From: Streptomyces sp. P3
GTDB lineage: Bacteria > Actinomycetota > Actinomycetes > Streptomycetales > Streptomycetaceae
Length of the DNA stretch: 64,000 nt
Assembly (NCBI RefSeq): GCF_003032475.1
Contig: NZ_CP028369.1
Location: 6,820,001-6,884,000 of the forward strand
Direction of reading: 5' to 3'
Within the stretch, counting starts at the first letter, position 1, and each line of letters starts with the position of its first letter. The notes beneath the pieces were generated by a model. That model was not told the origin of the DNA. It saw only the letters and a list, made by a program, of their open reading frames with translations, and searched no databases. Below are positions 1-7,451 of this stretch, piece by piece. The translations under genes were made by a program, and so were the position numbers.

Positions 1-1069
1 CCGAGCCCCGTACGACGACGTGAGTGCCCAGTACCAGGTGTTCGGCGTCACCTCCCTTGCGTCGGGCGGATGCTCCGGCGCCCTCGCGGCGATCGGCCAC
101 CGCGCGCAGGGCGACCCGGCCCATCTCCTCGTACGGCACGTGCACCGTGGTCAGTTGGGGAGTGAGCTGCGAGGCCAGGGGGATGTCGTCATAGCCCGTG
201 ATCGACACATCGTCCGGCACGCGCAGCCCGGCTGCCCTTACCGCCTGCATGGCGCCTGCGGCGACGATGTCGGTACCGGCGAGCACGGCGGTGAAGTTCG
301 GTGTCTCGTGCAGGGCGGCCTCCACCGCCGCGTACCCGTGCGCGTCGTCGTACGGACCGTGCCGCACCAGCCCCCGGGCGAACGGCACACCGTAGGCCTC
401 GAAGGCCCGTTGAGCCCCCTGCAGTCTGCCCTGCGCCGTGGTCAGTCCGGCGGGGCCCGGCAGGACCAGGACGCGTCTGTGACCGGCCGACAGCAGGTGA
501 CTGGTCATGGCGTAGGCGCCGGACTCGTTGTCGTAGTCGACCGTCGTCGCCGGCACGTCACTCTCCAACGGCGGCCTGCCGACCAGGACGAGATGAGAGC
601 CGGCCGCGTCCAGGGACCGTGCGAAGCGGGCCATGCGCAACTGGTACTCGTCGTGGTCGTAGGCGCCGCCGAGCAGGACCACCGCCGCGACGCCCTGCTG
701 GCGCATCATGTTGACCAGGGTGAGCTCGCGTTCGGGATCGTCGCCGGTGGTGCCGACGAGCGAGAGCCAGCCGCGCAGCGTGGCAGCGCCCTCGACCCCC
801 TTCGCCACCTGTGCGAACGCCGCGCCGGTGATGTCGTTGACGAGTATCGCCACAGTCGGGGTTCCGCCCCCGGCCAGGGATCGTGCATGCGCGTTGGTGA
901 CGTAGTCCAGGTCGCCGACCACCTGCATCACGCGACTGCGGATGTCGTTGGAGACCGGGTAGTTGCCTGATAGGACCCGAGAAACACTTGCTACGGACAC
1001 ACCCGCTCGATGCGCGACGTCCCTTATCGTCACCCGGCCGGGTTTCCCGGTCGTCCTGCTCTGACTCAC
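1..1069 (-). CDS. LacI-family transcriptional regulator (3' end cut by window edge)
   Basis: A sugar-responsive repressor. The N-terminus reads VTIRDVAHRAGVSVASVSRV, the classic LacI helix-turn-helix and hinge. About 300 residues of periplasmic-binding-protein-like effector domain follow (LVGTTGDDPERELTLVNMM, then TGYDDIPLASQLTPQLTTV). About 356 codons are inside the window and no stop is reached; the last visible residues (HVVVRGS) match the usual end of LacI proteins, so only a few codons are missing. Start chosen at GTG 1069, with AAGGAG 7 nt upstream. The dehydrogenase gene lies upstream on the same strand. Several LacI-type operator candidates occur in this window (2331, 9745, 13165, 13221, 30834, 30857), making it the best local candidate for their regulator. 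That link is inference. Confidence 0.93.
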   Translation of the reverse strand, partial: MSQSRTTGKPGRVTIRDVAHRAGVSVASVSRVLSGNYPVSNDIRSRVMQVVGDLDYVTNAHARSLAGGGTPTVAILVNDITGAAFAQVAKGVEGAATLRGWLSLVGTTGDDPERELTLVNMMRQQGVAAVVLLGGAYDHDEYQLRMARFARSLDAAGSHLVLVGRPPLESDVPATTVDYDNESGAYAMTSHLLSAGHRRVLVLPGPAGLTTAQGRLQGAQRAFEAYGVPFARGLVRHGPYDDAHGYAAVEAALHETPNFTAVLAGTDIVAAGAMQAVRAAGLRVPDDVSITGYDDIPLASQLTPQLTTVHVPYEEMGRVALRAVADRREGAGASARRKGGDAEHLVLGTHVVVRGS

Positions 1070-1278
1070 GTTGCCGCTCCTTACCGTCGTGGGCGCCATG
1101 GCGGACGCCCTGGAGGCCTGGGTCGCGGAGACCTTCGCGGCCTGATCACCGGACGGCCGGTACCGGGCCCCCCGGGGGTTCGGGAACCGTATCCCACTGT
1201 TCTTCCAGGTGGACGGGCCTGTGGATAACTTCCGCGCCCCCGGCGACCACCACACGGAAACAGGAAGGAGACCGGCTG

Positions 1279-2292
1279 TCAGGCAACCCTGGCCAGGTCT
1301 GCGCGGCGCACCTCGTGGGCGAGCGGAAGCCCCTCGGCCAGCCGTTCCAGCTCCTCGACGACGATGCCGCCGAGTCGCTCCAGCTCGTTGCCGAGCGACC
1401 CGGCGATGTGCGGCGTGAGAAACACGTTCGGCAGTCGGTACAGCGGGGAGTCGGCGGGCAGCGGCTCGGGTTCGGTCACGTCCAGGATCGCGTACAGGCG
1501 TCCCGCGACCAGTTCGTCGGTGAGGGCGAGGTGGTCGATGAGCGCGCCGCGCGACGTGTTGATCAGTACACCGTCGTCGCGGATCAGCGCGAGCCGGTCG
1601 CGGTCGAGCATGTGCCGGGTCTCCGGAATGTCGGGCGCGTGCAGGCTGACGATGTCGCTGCGCCGCAGCAGTTCCTCCAGGGAGAGCGCCTGTGCGCCGA
1701 GTTCAGCGGCCTCGACCGCGTCCACATAGGGGTCGTGCAGGAGGACGTCGAAGCCGTACGGGCGTAGCAGTTCCAGCAGGCGACGCCCCACCCGGGAGGC
1801 GCCGATGACGCCGACGCGGCGACCCAGGTTCCCGGTTGCTGCGGTTTCCCGGTGCGTCGGGTGGGCGTGGGTGCGACGGAAGCGCTCACGGTGGACGAAG
1901 GTGTCCTTCCCTGCCAGCAGGATCATCGCCAGGGTGTATTCGGCGACCGGGAGGGCGTTTGCGGTGACCGCGCTGGACACCGTCACCCCTCGCCCCCAAA
2001 GGTCCTCGCCGGCCAGCGAGCGGACCGAGCCCGCGGCATGCAGGACGCTACGGAGCCGGGGGAAGCCGGCGAGAGCACCCGCATCGAGGCGGGGGCACCC
2101 CCAGCCGGTGATCAGGACTTCCGCTTCGGCCAGCAGCGATGCGGCGGCGGGATCGCTGAAGTCCCGTACGACCAGCCCGGGGTCGATGTCGGCCGTCCGT
2201 TGCAGCCGGGCCAGGAGCGGCGAGGGGAAGAGCAGGGGGAGGTGCACCGGATCCATCGCGAACACGGCCCTGGGCAGCTGCGCGCTGGGCAT
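1279..2292 (-). CDS. D-isomer-specific 2-hydroxyacid dehydrogenase (NAD-binding)
   Basis: A cytoplasmic NAD(P)-dependent oxidoreductase that interconverts 2-hydroxyacids and 2-ketoacids; the substrate cannot be read from sequence. 337 residues, a normal family length. The nucleotide-binding fold carries GVIGASRVGR. Catalytic residues of the family are visible: Arg in NTSRGALID, Glu in DVTEPEPLP and His in LTPHIAGS. The start is ATG 2292 with AGGAG 6 nt upstream; an in-frame ATG at 2373 would add 27 basic residues not typical of the family. A LacI-type half-palindrome lies about 40 bp upstream, and the LacI gene follows on the same strand, suggesting local control. A role in sugar-acid metabolism is inference from context. 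Confidence 0.88.
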   Translation of the reverse strand: MPSAQLPRAVFAMDPVHLPLLFPSPLLARLQRTADIDPGLVVRDFSDPAAASLLAEAEVLITGWGCPRLDAGALAGFPRLRSVLHAAGSVRSLAGEDLWGRGVTVSSAVTANALPVAEYTLAMILLAGKDTFVHRERFRRTHAHPTHRETAATGNLGRRVGVIGASRVGRRLLELLRPYGFDVLLHDPYVDAVEAAELGAQALSLEELLRRSDIVSLHAPDIPETRHMLDRDRLALIRDDGVLINTSRGALIDHLALTDELVAGRLYAILDVTEPEPLPADSPLYRLPNVFLTPHIAGSLGNELERLGGIVVEELERLAEGLPLAHEVRRADLARVA

Positions 2293-2330
2293 GACTCTCC
2301 TGAGGTGGAGGTGCGGGAGAAACATTTTCT

Positions 2331-2342
2331 GAAAGCGCCTTC
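2331..2342. promoter_or_regulatory. Candidate LacI-type operator (site A)
   Basis: GAAAGCGCCTTC, a one-mismatch version of the palindrome GAAAGCGCTTTC, about 40 bp upstream of the hydroxyacid dehydrogenase start. It belongs to a family of similar sites upstream of carbohydrate genes in this window. Confidence 0.4.
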
Positions 2343-2388
2343 TACCGTAGGTCTGCCGTCGGGACGCGGTCAATCGGTGGTGTGCGGC

Positions 2389-2428
2389 ACGTCAGATAAG
2401 CAAATCTGTGTCATGTAACGTCAGATAA
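2389..2428. repeat. Pair of 11-bp direct repeats (ACGTCAGATAA)
   Basis: ACGTCAGATAA occurs at 2389-2399 and again at 2418-2428, 29 bp apart (TTATCTGACGT on the dehydrogenase strand). Both lie in the divergent region between the dehydrogenase and the esterase. They are AT-rich against the local background, so a regulator site is plausible. No regulator is assigned. Confidence 0.45.
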
Positions 2429-2807
2429 TCACCCGAAGGGTGGGTCATCGGCAGCGGGGATCCGGTGACGGTTGGTGCGTGGCGTGGGCGGAGCAGGGTT
2501 CCGGCAGCTCTGGTCGCGCCACCGAACAGTAACCGTTTTCCTGCGGTTGCTGCGATGCTCTGCGCAAGGCATCGCCCGACGATGCTTGGTGCGCCGCCCG
2601 ACGGCTCCCCGACACCTCTTTCCTCCGCCATCAGCGGAAACAGCCAGCACCCGCGCCCAGAACAGGCAGACCGTCGTTTCCTCGGCACCGGCGCCCTGGT
2701 TGTTACGCCGAACAGCTCTCCCACCGGCTCGTGCGCCGGAATACCGGGCGCTGTTGTGGTGCTCTGGTCATACCGATGCGCGAGCGCGGCGAAGGGCTGG
2801 TGAGCAG

Positions 2808-4577
2808 ATGGCAGCCGACCGGAGGAACCCCCCTGCGGGCGAGGCCTGGACGGGGTCCGACCCCGCCCGTGCCCACGATCCCGAGGCCCGTCCCCTCGTC
2901 GAAACCCCTTACGGGGTCGTACGCGGTAGATACGAGCGCGCCGTCGCTGTCTTCCGGGGGATCCCCTACGCGTCGCCGCCCTTCGGTGTCCGCCGGTTCA
3001 GGCCGCCTGCACCGCCCGAACCGTGGGACGGCGTGCGCGACGCGGCCTCCTTCGGCCCGACGCCGCCGAAACCGCCGTACTCCGACGCCTTCGCCCAGTA
3101 TCTTTCCGACCCCGCCGTGCCGGGCGATGACTGCCTCAACCTGAACGTCTGGACCCCCGACCCCGGCCCCGGCGCACAGTTGCCCGTCGTCGTGTGGCTC
3201 CACGGCGGTGCCCTGACCAGGGGTTCTTCCGCGGCGCCGGTCTACGACGGGCGCCATTTCGCACGCGACGGAATCGTTTTCGTATCGATCAACTACAGGC
3301 TGGGTGTGGAGGGCTACGGGCTCTTCCCGGACGCCCCCGCCAACCTCGGGCTCCGTGACCAGCTCGCCGCGCTGGAATGGGTCCACCACTCCATCAGGGC
3401 CTTCGGCGGCGACCCCGACAGGGTCACCCTGGCGGGACAGTCCGCCGGTGCCATCAGCGTCGGCGGACTGATCGCGGCTCCGCAGGCACAAGGCCTGTTC
3501 CGGCGGGCCGTCCTGCAGAGCGGACCGCCGGAGGCCCTCGATCGGGACAAGGTCCGCCGTATGGTGCGGCGTATGGCCGCCCGGCTGAAGGTCCCCGCCA
3601 CCGCGGAGGCCTTCGCCGCCGTGGACCGGGACCTGCTGCTGCGCACTCAGGCCGAGGTCGGCAGACTCAGCAGCCCGGTCCTGGGAGGCCCCGCCTTCGG
3701 CATCGTCGTCGACGGCGATCTGGTACCGCGTGACCCCCTGTCGGCGCTCCTGGACGGGGACGTCGCCGTCGGCGTGGAACTGCTGATGGGCTGGACACGC
3801 GACGAGTACCGGCTCTGGCTGGTGCCAGGCGGGCTCCTCGAGCGCGTCGACCGGCTCGGCGCCGTCGCTCTCGCCGGCGCGATGGCCCGCTGCCATTGCG
3901 GGCCCGAGGTGCCGCGCGGCTACCGGGCACTGCACCCCGCGGCCGGTCCCGCCGAGGTCGTCGGTCAGATGGTCACGGACAGCCTGCTGCGGCTGCCGCT
4001 GCGACGCCTGGCGGACGCCCGCCCCGGGACGTCGTACGTGTACGAGTTCGCCTGGCCCTCACGCCGGCCCGGTCTCGGCGCCTGCCACGCCCTCGAACTG
4101 GGCTTCGTCTTCGACACCGGCGAGACCCCGGAGTCCGCGAAACTCGCCGGGGACGGGGTCCCCCAGGGACTCGCCGACGCGATGCACGGGGCGTGGACGC
4201 GTTTCGCGGCCACAGGACATCCCGGGTGGGAGGCGTGGAACGCGACGCATCCGGTACGGATCTTCGGGGAGGACGACAGCGATCGTGGGCCTCAGGAGCA
4301 CGACCGGATGCTGCTGTCCGGGAGCGACGCGGTACGGTCCGGGGCGGACGCGGAGCCGTCCGGGACCGACAGTTGGTCGTACACCGCCCACGGGGTACGC
4401 GACCGTGAGCTGGCGCTGTGGATGACGCCGCCCCCTCGAACCGCCCTTCCCGAGGGGTCGGACGGCGGGACGTCCGCGGCGGACCCGTCGCCGGCCGGAT
4501 TCTCTTCACGCGGCACGGAGCTGAGGTCGGCAGTGCGACGACTGCGGCGGGCCACCGGTGGGATGCGGAAACGCTGA
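2808..4577 (+). CDS. Type-B carboxylesterase/lipase family hydrolase
   Basis: An alpha/beta-hydrolase of the carboxylesterase type-B family (COesterase) that cleaves carboxylic esters. 589 residues from ATG 2808. Visible signatures: RGIPYASPP near residue 50, GDDCLNLNVWTP near 107, oxyanion-hole segment LHGGA near 131, nucleophile elbow GQSAGA with Ser about 212 (Gln replaces the commoner Glu of GESAG), and a catalytic-His context ACHALELGFVF. No signal peptide is seen, so it is probably cytoplasmic. The last 100 or so residues are low-complexity and Ser/Asp/Arg-rich, beyond the normal family end. The start is moderately sure: a weak GAAGGG lies 11-16 nt upstream. Confidence 0.85.
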   Translation: MAADRRNPPAGEAWTGSDPARAHDPEARPLVETPYGVVRGRYERAVAVFRGIPYASPPFGVRRFRPPAPPEPWDGVRDAASFGPTPPKPPYSDAFAQYLSDPAVPGDDCLNLNVWTPDPGPGAQLPVVVWLHGGALTRGSSAAPVYDGRHFARDGIVFVSINYRLGVEGYGLFPDAPANLGLRDQLAALEWVHHSIRAFGGDPDRVTLAGQSAGAISVGGLIAAPQAQGLFRRAVLQSGPPEALDRDKVRRMVRRMAARLKVPATAEAFAAVDRDLLLRTQAEVGRLSSPVLGGPAFGIVVDGDLVPRDPLSALLDGDVAVGVELLMGWTRDEYRLWLVPGGLLERVDRLGAVALAGAMARCHCGPEVPRGYRALHPAAGPAEVVGQMVTDSLLRLPLRRLADARPGTSYVYEFAWPSRRPGLGACHALELGFVFDTGETPESAKLAGDGVPQGLADAMHGAWTRFAATGHPGWEAWNATHPVRIFGEDDSDRGPQEHDRMLLSGSDAVRSGADAEPSGTDSWSYTAHGVRDRELALWMTPPPRTALPEGSDGGTSAADPSPAGFSSRGTELRSAVRRLRRATGGMRKR

Positions 4578-4977
4578 CCGGGGAGAGGCCGGGGGAGGAG
4601 CAGGGAGGGCGGGACGCCGGCCCGTGGGTGCCGTGGTGGGGACAGCGGGGGTGAGGACGCCGTCCCCGCGGGGCTGACCGGGCGCAGGACGCGCCGCCCG
4701 GGGTGCCGCGTACGGTCGGGCGACCGCCCCTCGACGCGGACCGGTCCGCATGCCGGCGTCGGCGGCCACCCGCGCGAGCCCTCGCGATGGCCTTGGCCAC
4801 CGCGTCGGCGACGTAGTCCAGCTCACCCGCGGCCCACAGCTTTCGTCTTCGGTTTCCGCGGAAAGCAGACAGACACCACCCGGCTCGTGAGACACGGTCG
4901 CTGCGGAAACCGGAAACCGGACCATCACGCCACGAATGTGTTGCGCACTGATTCCGTCGGTTTCCTCGTCATCCCGC
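4578..4977. other. Region without a supported intact gene
   Basis: About 400 bp downstream of the esterase. A minus-strand stretch near 4750-4830 reads GELDYVADAVAKAIARARAG, which looks like the tail of a real protein but has no start or clear family. The rest shows no coding signature on either strand. Taken with the two fragments that follow, this looks like decayed sequence. Confidence 0.4.
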
Positions 4978-5161
4978 TACTCGTCGAACGTGCGCGGTGT
5001 TTCCCAGCCTGCGGAGAACATCCGTCCCTGCCAGGGGTGCACGTTCCCGGGCGGGGGCAGCAGGTCGGCCAGGACGCGGGCCGACGGCCTGGGTCAGCGT
5101 GGTGCTTCGGCCGGGGCGTACCGCAGACGGCCCATGGTGTCGTAGCGGCCCAGCAGCACCG
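4978..5161 (-). pseudogene. Remnant of an ATP-dependent DNA ligase, C-terminal end
   Basis: Three minus-strand pieces in different frames join into a recognisable ligase C-terminus: VLLGRYDTMGRLRY, then AGRSTTLTQAVG, then VLADLLPPPGNVHPWQGRMF continuing SAGWETPRTFDE and a TAG at 4980-4978. This pattern (LLGRYD..GRLRY.GRTTTL and HPW.G..FSAGWG) is familiar from actinobacterial ATP-dependent DNA ligases. At least two frameshifts and loss of everything upstream make it non-functional. It abuts another gene fragment on the opposite strand near 5161. Confidence 0.62.
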
Positions 5162-5439
5162 TCGGGGGCGCGGCAAGGCGCCCCCGACTCGCCCGGGCCG
5201 CGCCCGTCGTCGCGGCGCTCACCGCGCACCGCGCCCGCGCCTGCGGCCGCCCCGACCACGCCGGGCTGCACAGGTGGCTGCTGGGGGCGTCCTTCGGCGC
5301 GAACGACGCGCGCCGGGACCGGTACTTCGAGTTGCTCGCCCTGATCAACGGCTGGCCCGCCCCCGAAGGCCTGGCACCCGCGGTCGAGTGGTCCGTCACG
5401 GCGCTGCGGGCCGTCACCCGCAGTGGTGCCATCGAGTAG
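5162..5439 (+). pseudogene. C-terminal fragment of a probable MerR-type transcriptional regulator
   Basis: An open stretch without a start codon reads LHRWLLGASFGANDARRDRY, then FELLALINGWPAPEGLAPAV, and ends SVTALRAVTRSGAIE-stop. The spacing and the LLxLINGWPxP segment resemble the effector-binding C-terminus of MerR-like regulators. The frame is closed by TAG at 5143-5145, where the ligase remnant begins on the other strand, so the N-terminus is missing. I read it as a deletion scar joining two genes. The family call is moderate. Confidence 0.45.
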
Positions 5440-5442
5440 GGG

Positions 5443-5452
5443 TTTACGTAAA
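5443..5452. promoter_or_regulatory. AT-rich palindrome TTTACGTAAA
   Basis: A perfect 10-bp palindrome in otherwise GC-rich DNA just upstream of the small membrane protein gene. It could be an operator or part of a -10 element for a leaderless start at 5460. No regulator assigned. Confidence 0.35.
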
Positions 5453-5495
5453 TCTGCGGATGTCCCGTGCCGCCCTCAGCGACACCATGGCGGTT

Positions 5496-5852
5496 ATGAC
5501 CACGCCGGAAGTGCCGCCCCCGGGCCTCAGCTGGGTGACGGCCGACGGGGCCGCCGCTCTCTGGACGGTCAGACGGAAGTACGTGCCCCAGGTGGCCTCC
5601 GCCCACGGGGTGGGGACCAAAGAGCAGAAGAGTTACGGAACCCTCGGCGAGACCACCATCACGATGTACTCCTACGCGGAGGTCCAGCGGGTGGTGGCGG
5701 CACTCGAGTCCGGTGAGGTGGTCCTCGCCCCGTCCTGGCGGGCGGACACCGAAGAGGGAGTCAGGGGCGCCCGACGCGACGCACTGACCGCCTGCGGCTG
5801 CGTGGTGCTGATGCTCGCGGTGGTCATCGCCGTCGCGCTGCTCTCGAGCTGA
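5496..5852 (+). CDS. Small hypothetical membrane protein
   Basis: 118 residues beginning MTTPEVPPPGLSWVTADG. An N-terminal soluble part of about 90 residues is followed by one C-terminal transmembrane helix (TACGCVVLMLAVVIAVALLSS), so it is probably tail-anchored with the soluble domain in the cytoplasm. No family recognised. Three in-frame ATGs (5460, 5487, 5496) are possible and none has a Shine-Dalgarno sequence; 5496 gives the cleanest N-terminus, while 5460 could be a leaderless start next to the TTTACGTAAA palindrome. Confidence 0.6.
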   Translation: MTTPEVPPPGLSWVTADGAAALWTVRRKYVPQVASAHGVGTKEQKSYGTLGETTITMYSYAEVQRVVAALESGEVVLAPSWRADTEEGVRGARRDALTACGCVVLMLAVVIAVALLSS

Positions 5853-6441
5853 GCCCCGACGCGGGGCGTCTCCATGGGCCTACGCCGCGACGGTGCCAAT
5901 GGGCCTTCACCGGTCACACTTGCGGTCATGACGCACCCCGACGGGGTGAGTGAGCCGCCCGTCCGGTATCCGCTGACCGCGTCGGCCCTGTCCGTCCGGC
6001 CGACCTTCGACGGACACACCTGAGCATCACGCGCCGGCTCTGGCCCCTGCCTGGGGGCGCACCGGACACATCCCGCTGCGCGACGTGATGGCCTTGAGGC
6101 ATGGGTGCGCGAGACGAACCCTGGTCTGGATGGGGGGAAGGCGCTGAGCCGCTGCGGGTACGCCGCTACCTGCATGCTGAGCAGCACTCACGGCACATCC
6201 GGATCAGGCGGTCCAGGAGCGCCACGGCCGATGACTTCCGTTGACTTCCGGCGGTTCCAGGACGCGGCGAACGAGGCGGTGGTCGATCACGCGCGCGGCA
6301 TCATCGACGCCAGGGGGCAGGGGCGCCCACCCGGCAGATGCGGCTCCGGCAGCGGCCACCCGAGATTTGTCGGGTCCCCCCGGCCTATGACCGAGCCACC
6401 GAGGAGCCGGCCAGAAGGTCGCACGATCCGCCGGACCGTGC
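5853..6441. other. Region with no supported gene, possibly decayed coding sequence
   Basis: A plus-strand 31-codon ORF from ATG 5928 (MTHPDGVSEPPVRYPLTASA) is preceded at leaderless spacing by CACACT. After its stop the same frame stays open and reads DGLEAWVRETNPGLDGGKAL and later MTSVDFRRFQDAANEAVVDH. These look protein-like but match nothing I can name with confidence. A decayed gene is the simplest explanation. Confidence 0.3.
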
Positions 6442-7383
6442 CTAAGCGGATGCCAGTGTCCGGGCGATGGAGGCGACCGCCTCCGGGCCGACCCGGCAGC
6501 AGCCTCCGATCAGCCGGGCCCCGGCCTGCTGCCAGGCGAGGACCTGTTCGGGGGCGAAGGTGGAGCGTCCGACCCAGGCGCGTGCCGTGGCGTCCCAGGC
6601 CTCACCGCTGTTCGGATACACGACGACCGGCTTGCCCGTCACGCGTGCCGCTGTCGCCACGGCGGCGTCGACGTCCCCGGGAACGCAGCAGTTCACGCCG
6701 ACCGCTATCACCTCGTCCGCGTCGGCGGCCGGCGCGAACGCCTCCTCCAACGGCTGCCCGGCCCGCGTACGGTCACCGTCGATGGAGTAGGACAGCCAGG
6801 CGGGCACGCCGAGCCCGCGCACCGCGCGCAACAGCGCCTCGGCCTCGTCGGCGTCGGGAACCGTTTCGAGAGCGAGTACGTCAGGCGCCGCGGCGGCCAG
6901 AACCTCCAGGCGCGGCCGGTGGAAACGTTCCAGGTCCGCGACGCTCAGTCCGTAACGGCCTCGGTACTCGGAACCGTCCGCGAGCATCGCGCCGTACGGC
7001 CCGACCGACGCGGCCACCCACAGCGGATGCGTGACCCCCCGGTCGCGGGCACGTCGAGCCGCGTCCCGGGCCAGCTCCACGCTCAGCGTGAGCAGTCGGG
7101 CCGCTTCCTCGTGCTCGATCCCCCGTTTGGCGAAGCCCTCGAAGGTGGCCTGGTAACTGGAGGTGATCGCCACGTTCGCGCCGGCCGCGAAGTAGGCGAG
7201 GTGTGCCTCGGTGATCGCCTCGGGGTGCTCCGCCAGGAGTCGCGCCGACCACAGTTCGTCGCTGAGATCGTGCCCGGCGGACTCCAACTGGTTCGACATG
7301 CCGCCGTCGAGGACGACGGTGCCGGCGGCGAGAGCGGTGGCGAGGGTGGACTCTGCGCGGGGGGCAGGGGTGTCGCTGGTCAT
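6442..7383 (-). CDS. mmuM: Homocysteine S-methyltransferase
   Basis: Transfers a methyl group from S-methylmethionine (or S-adenosylmethionine) to homocysteine, giving methionine, in the cytoplasm. 313 residues, full length. The family's zinc-binding cysteines are visible in GVNCC and GGCCRVGP, and the N-terminal LDGGMSNQLE is typical. The start ATG 7383 appears leaderless: a TAGCGT -10 box sits at 7395-7390, 6 nt before the ATG, and no ribosome site is seen. It stands alone between a decayed region and the surface-protein gene. Confidence 0.93.
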   Translation of the reverse strand: MTSDTPAPRAESTLATALAAGTVVLDGGMSNQLESAGHDLSDELWSARLLAEHPEAITEAHLAYFAAGANVAITSSYQATFEGFAKRGIEHEEAARLLTLSVELARDAARRARDRGVTHPLWVAASVGPYGAMLADGSEYRGRYGLSVADLERFHRPRLEVLAAAAPDVLALETVPDADEAEALLRAVRGLGVPAWLSYSIDGDRTRAGQPLEEAFAPAADADEVIAVGVNCCVPGDVDAAVATAARVTGKPVVVYPNSGEAWDATARAWVGRSTFAPEQVLAWQQAGARLIGGCCRVGPEAVASIARTLASA

Positions 7384-7451
7384 GTCACGACGCTAGTCGA
7401 AGAGCCCGCGGACGTCCCGGCGGGTCCAGTCCATGAACAGAGCGCCCCCGC

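Larger units (their letters stand above)
2293..2807. other. Divergent intergenic region, no gene
   Basis: About 515 bp between the dehydrogenase and the carboxylesterase. It holds operator candidate A and the ACGTCAGATAA repeats near the left end. The open frame running into the esterase from 2472 is arginine- and proline-rich, has no family features and is not taken as coding. Confidence 0.6.

Noticed and set aside
2703..3935. A 410-codon minus-strand open frame
   Set aside because: It lies antisense to the carboxylesterase, is Gly/Arg/Asp-rich and has no family signature; the plus-strand esterase has clear catalytic motifs.
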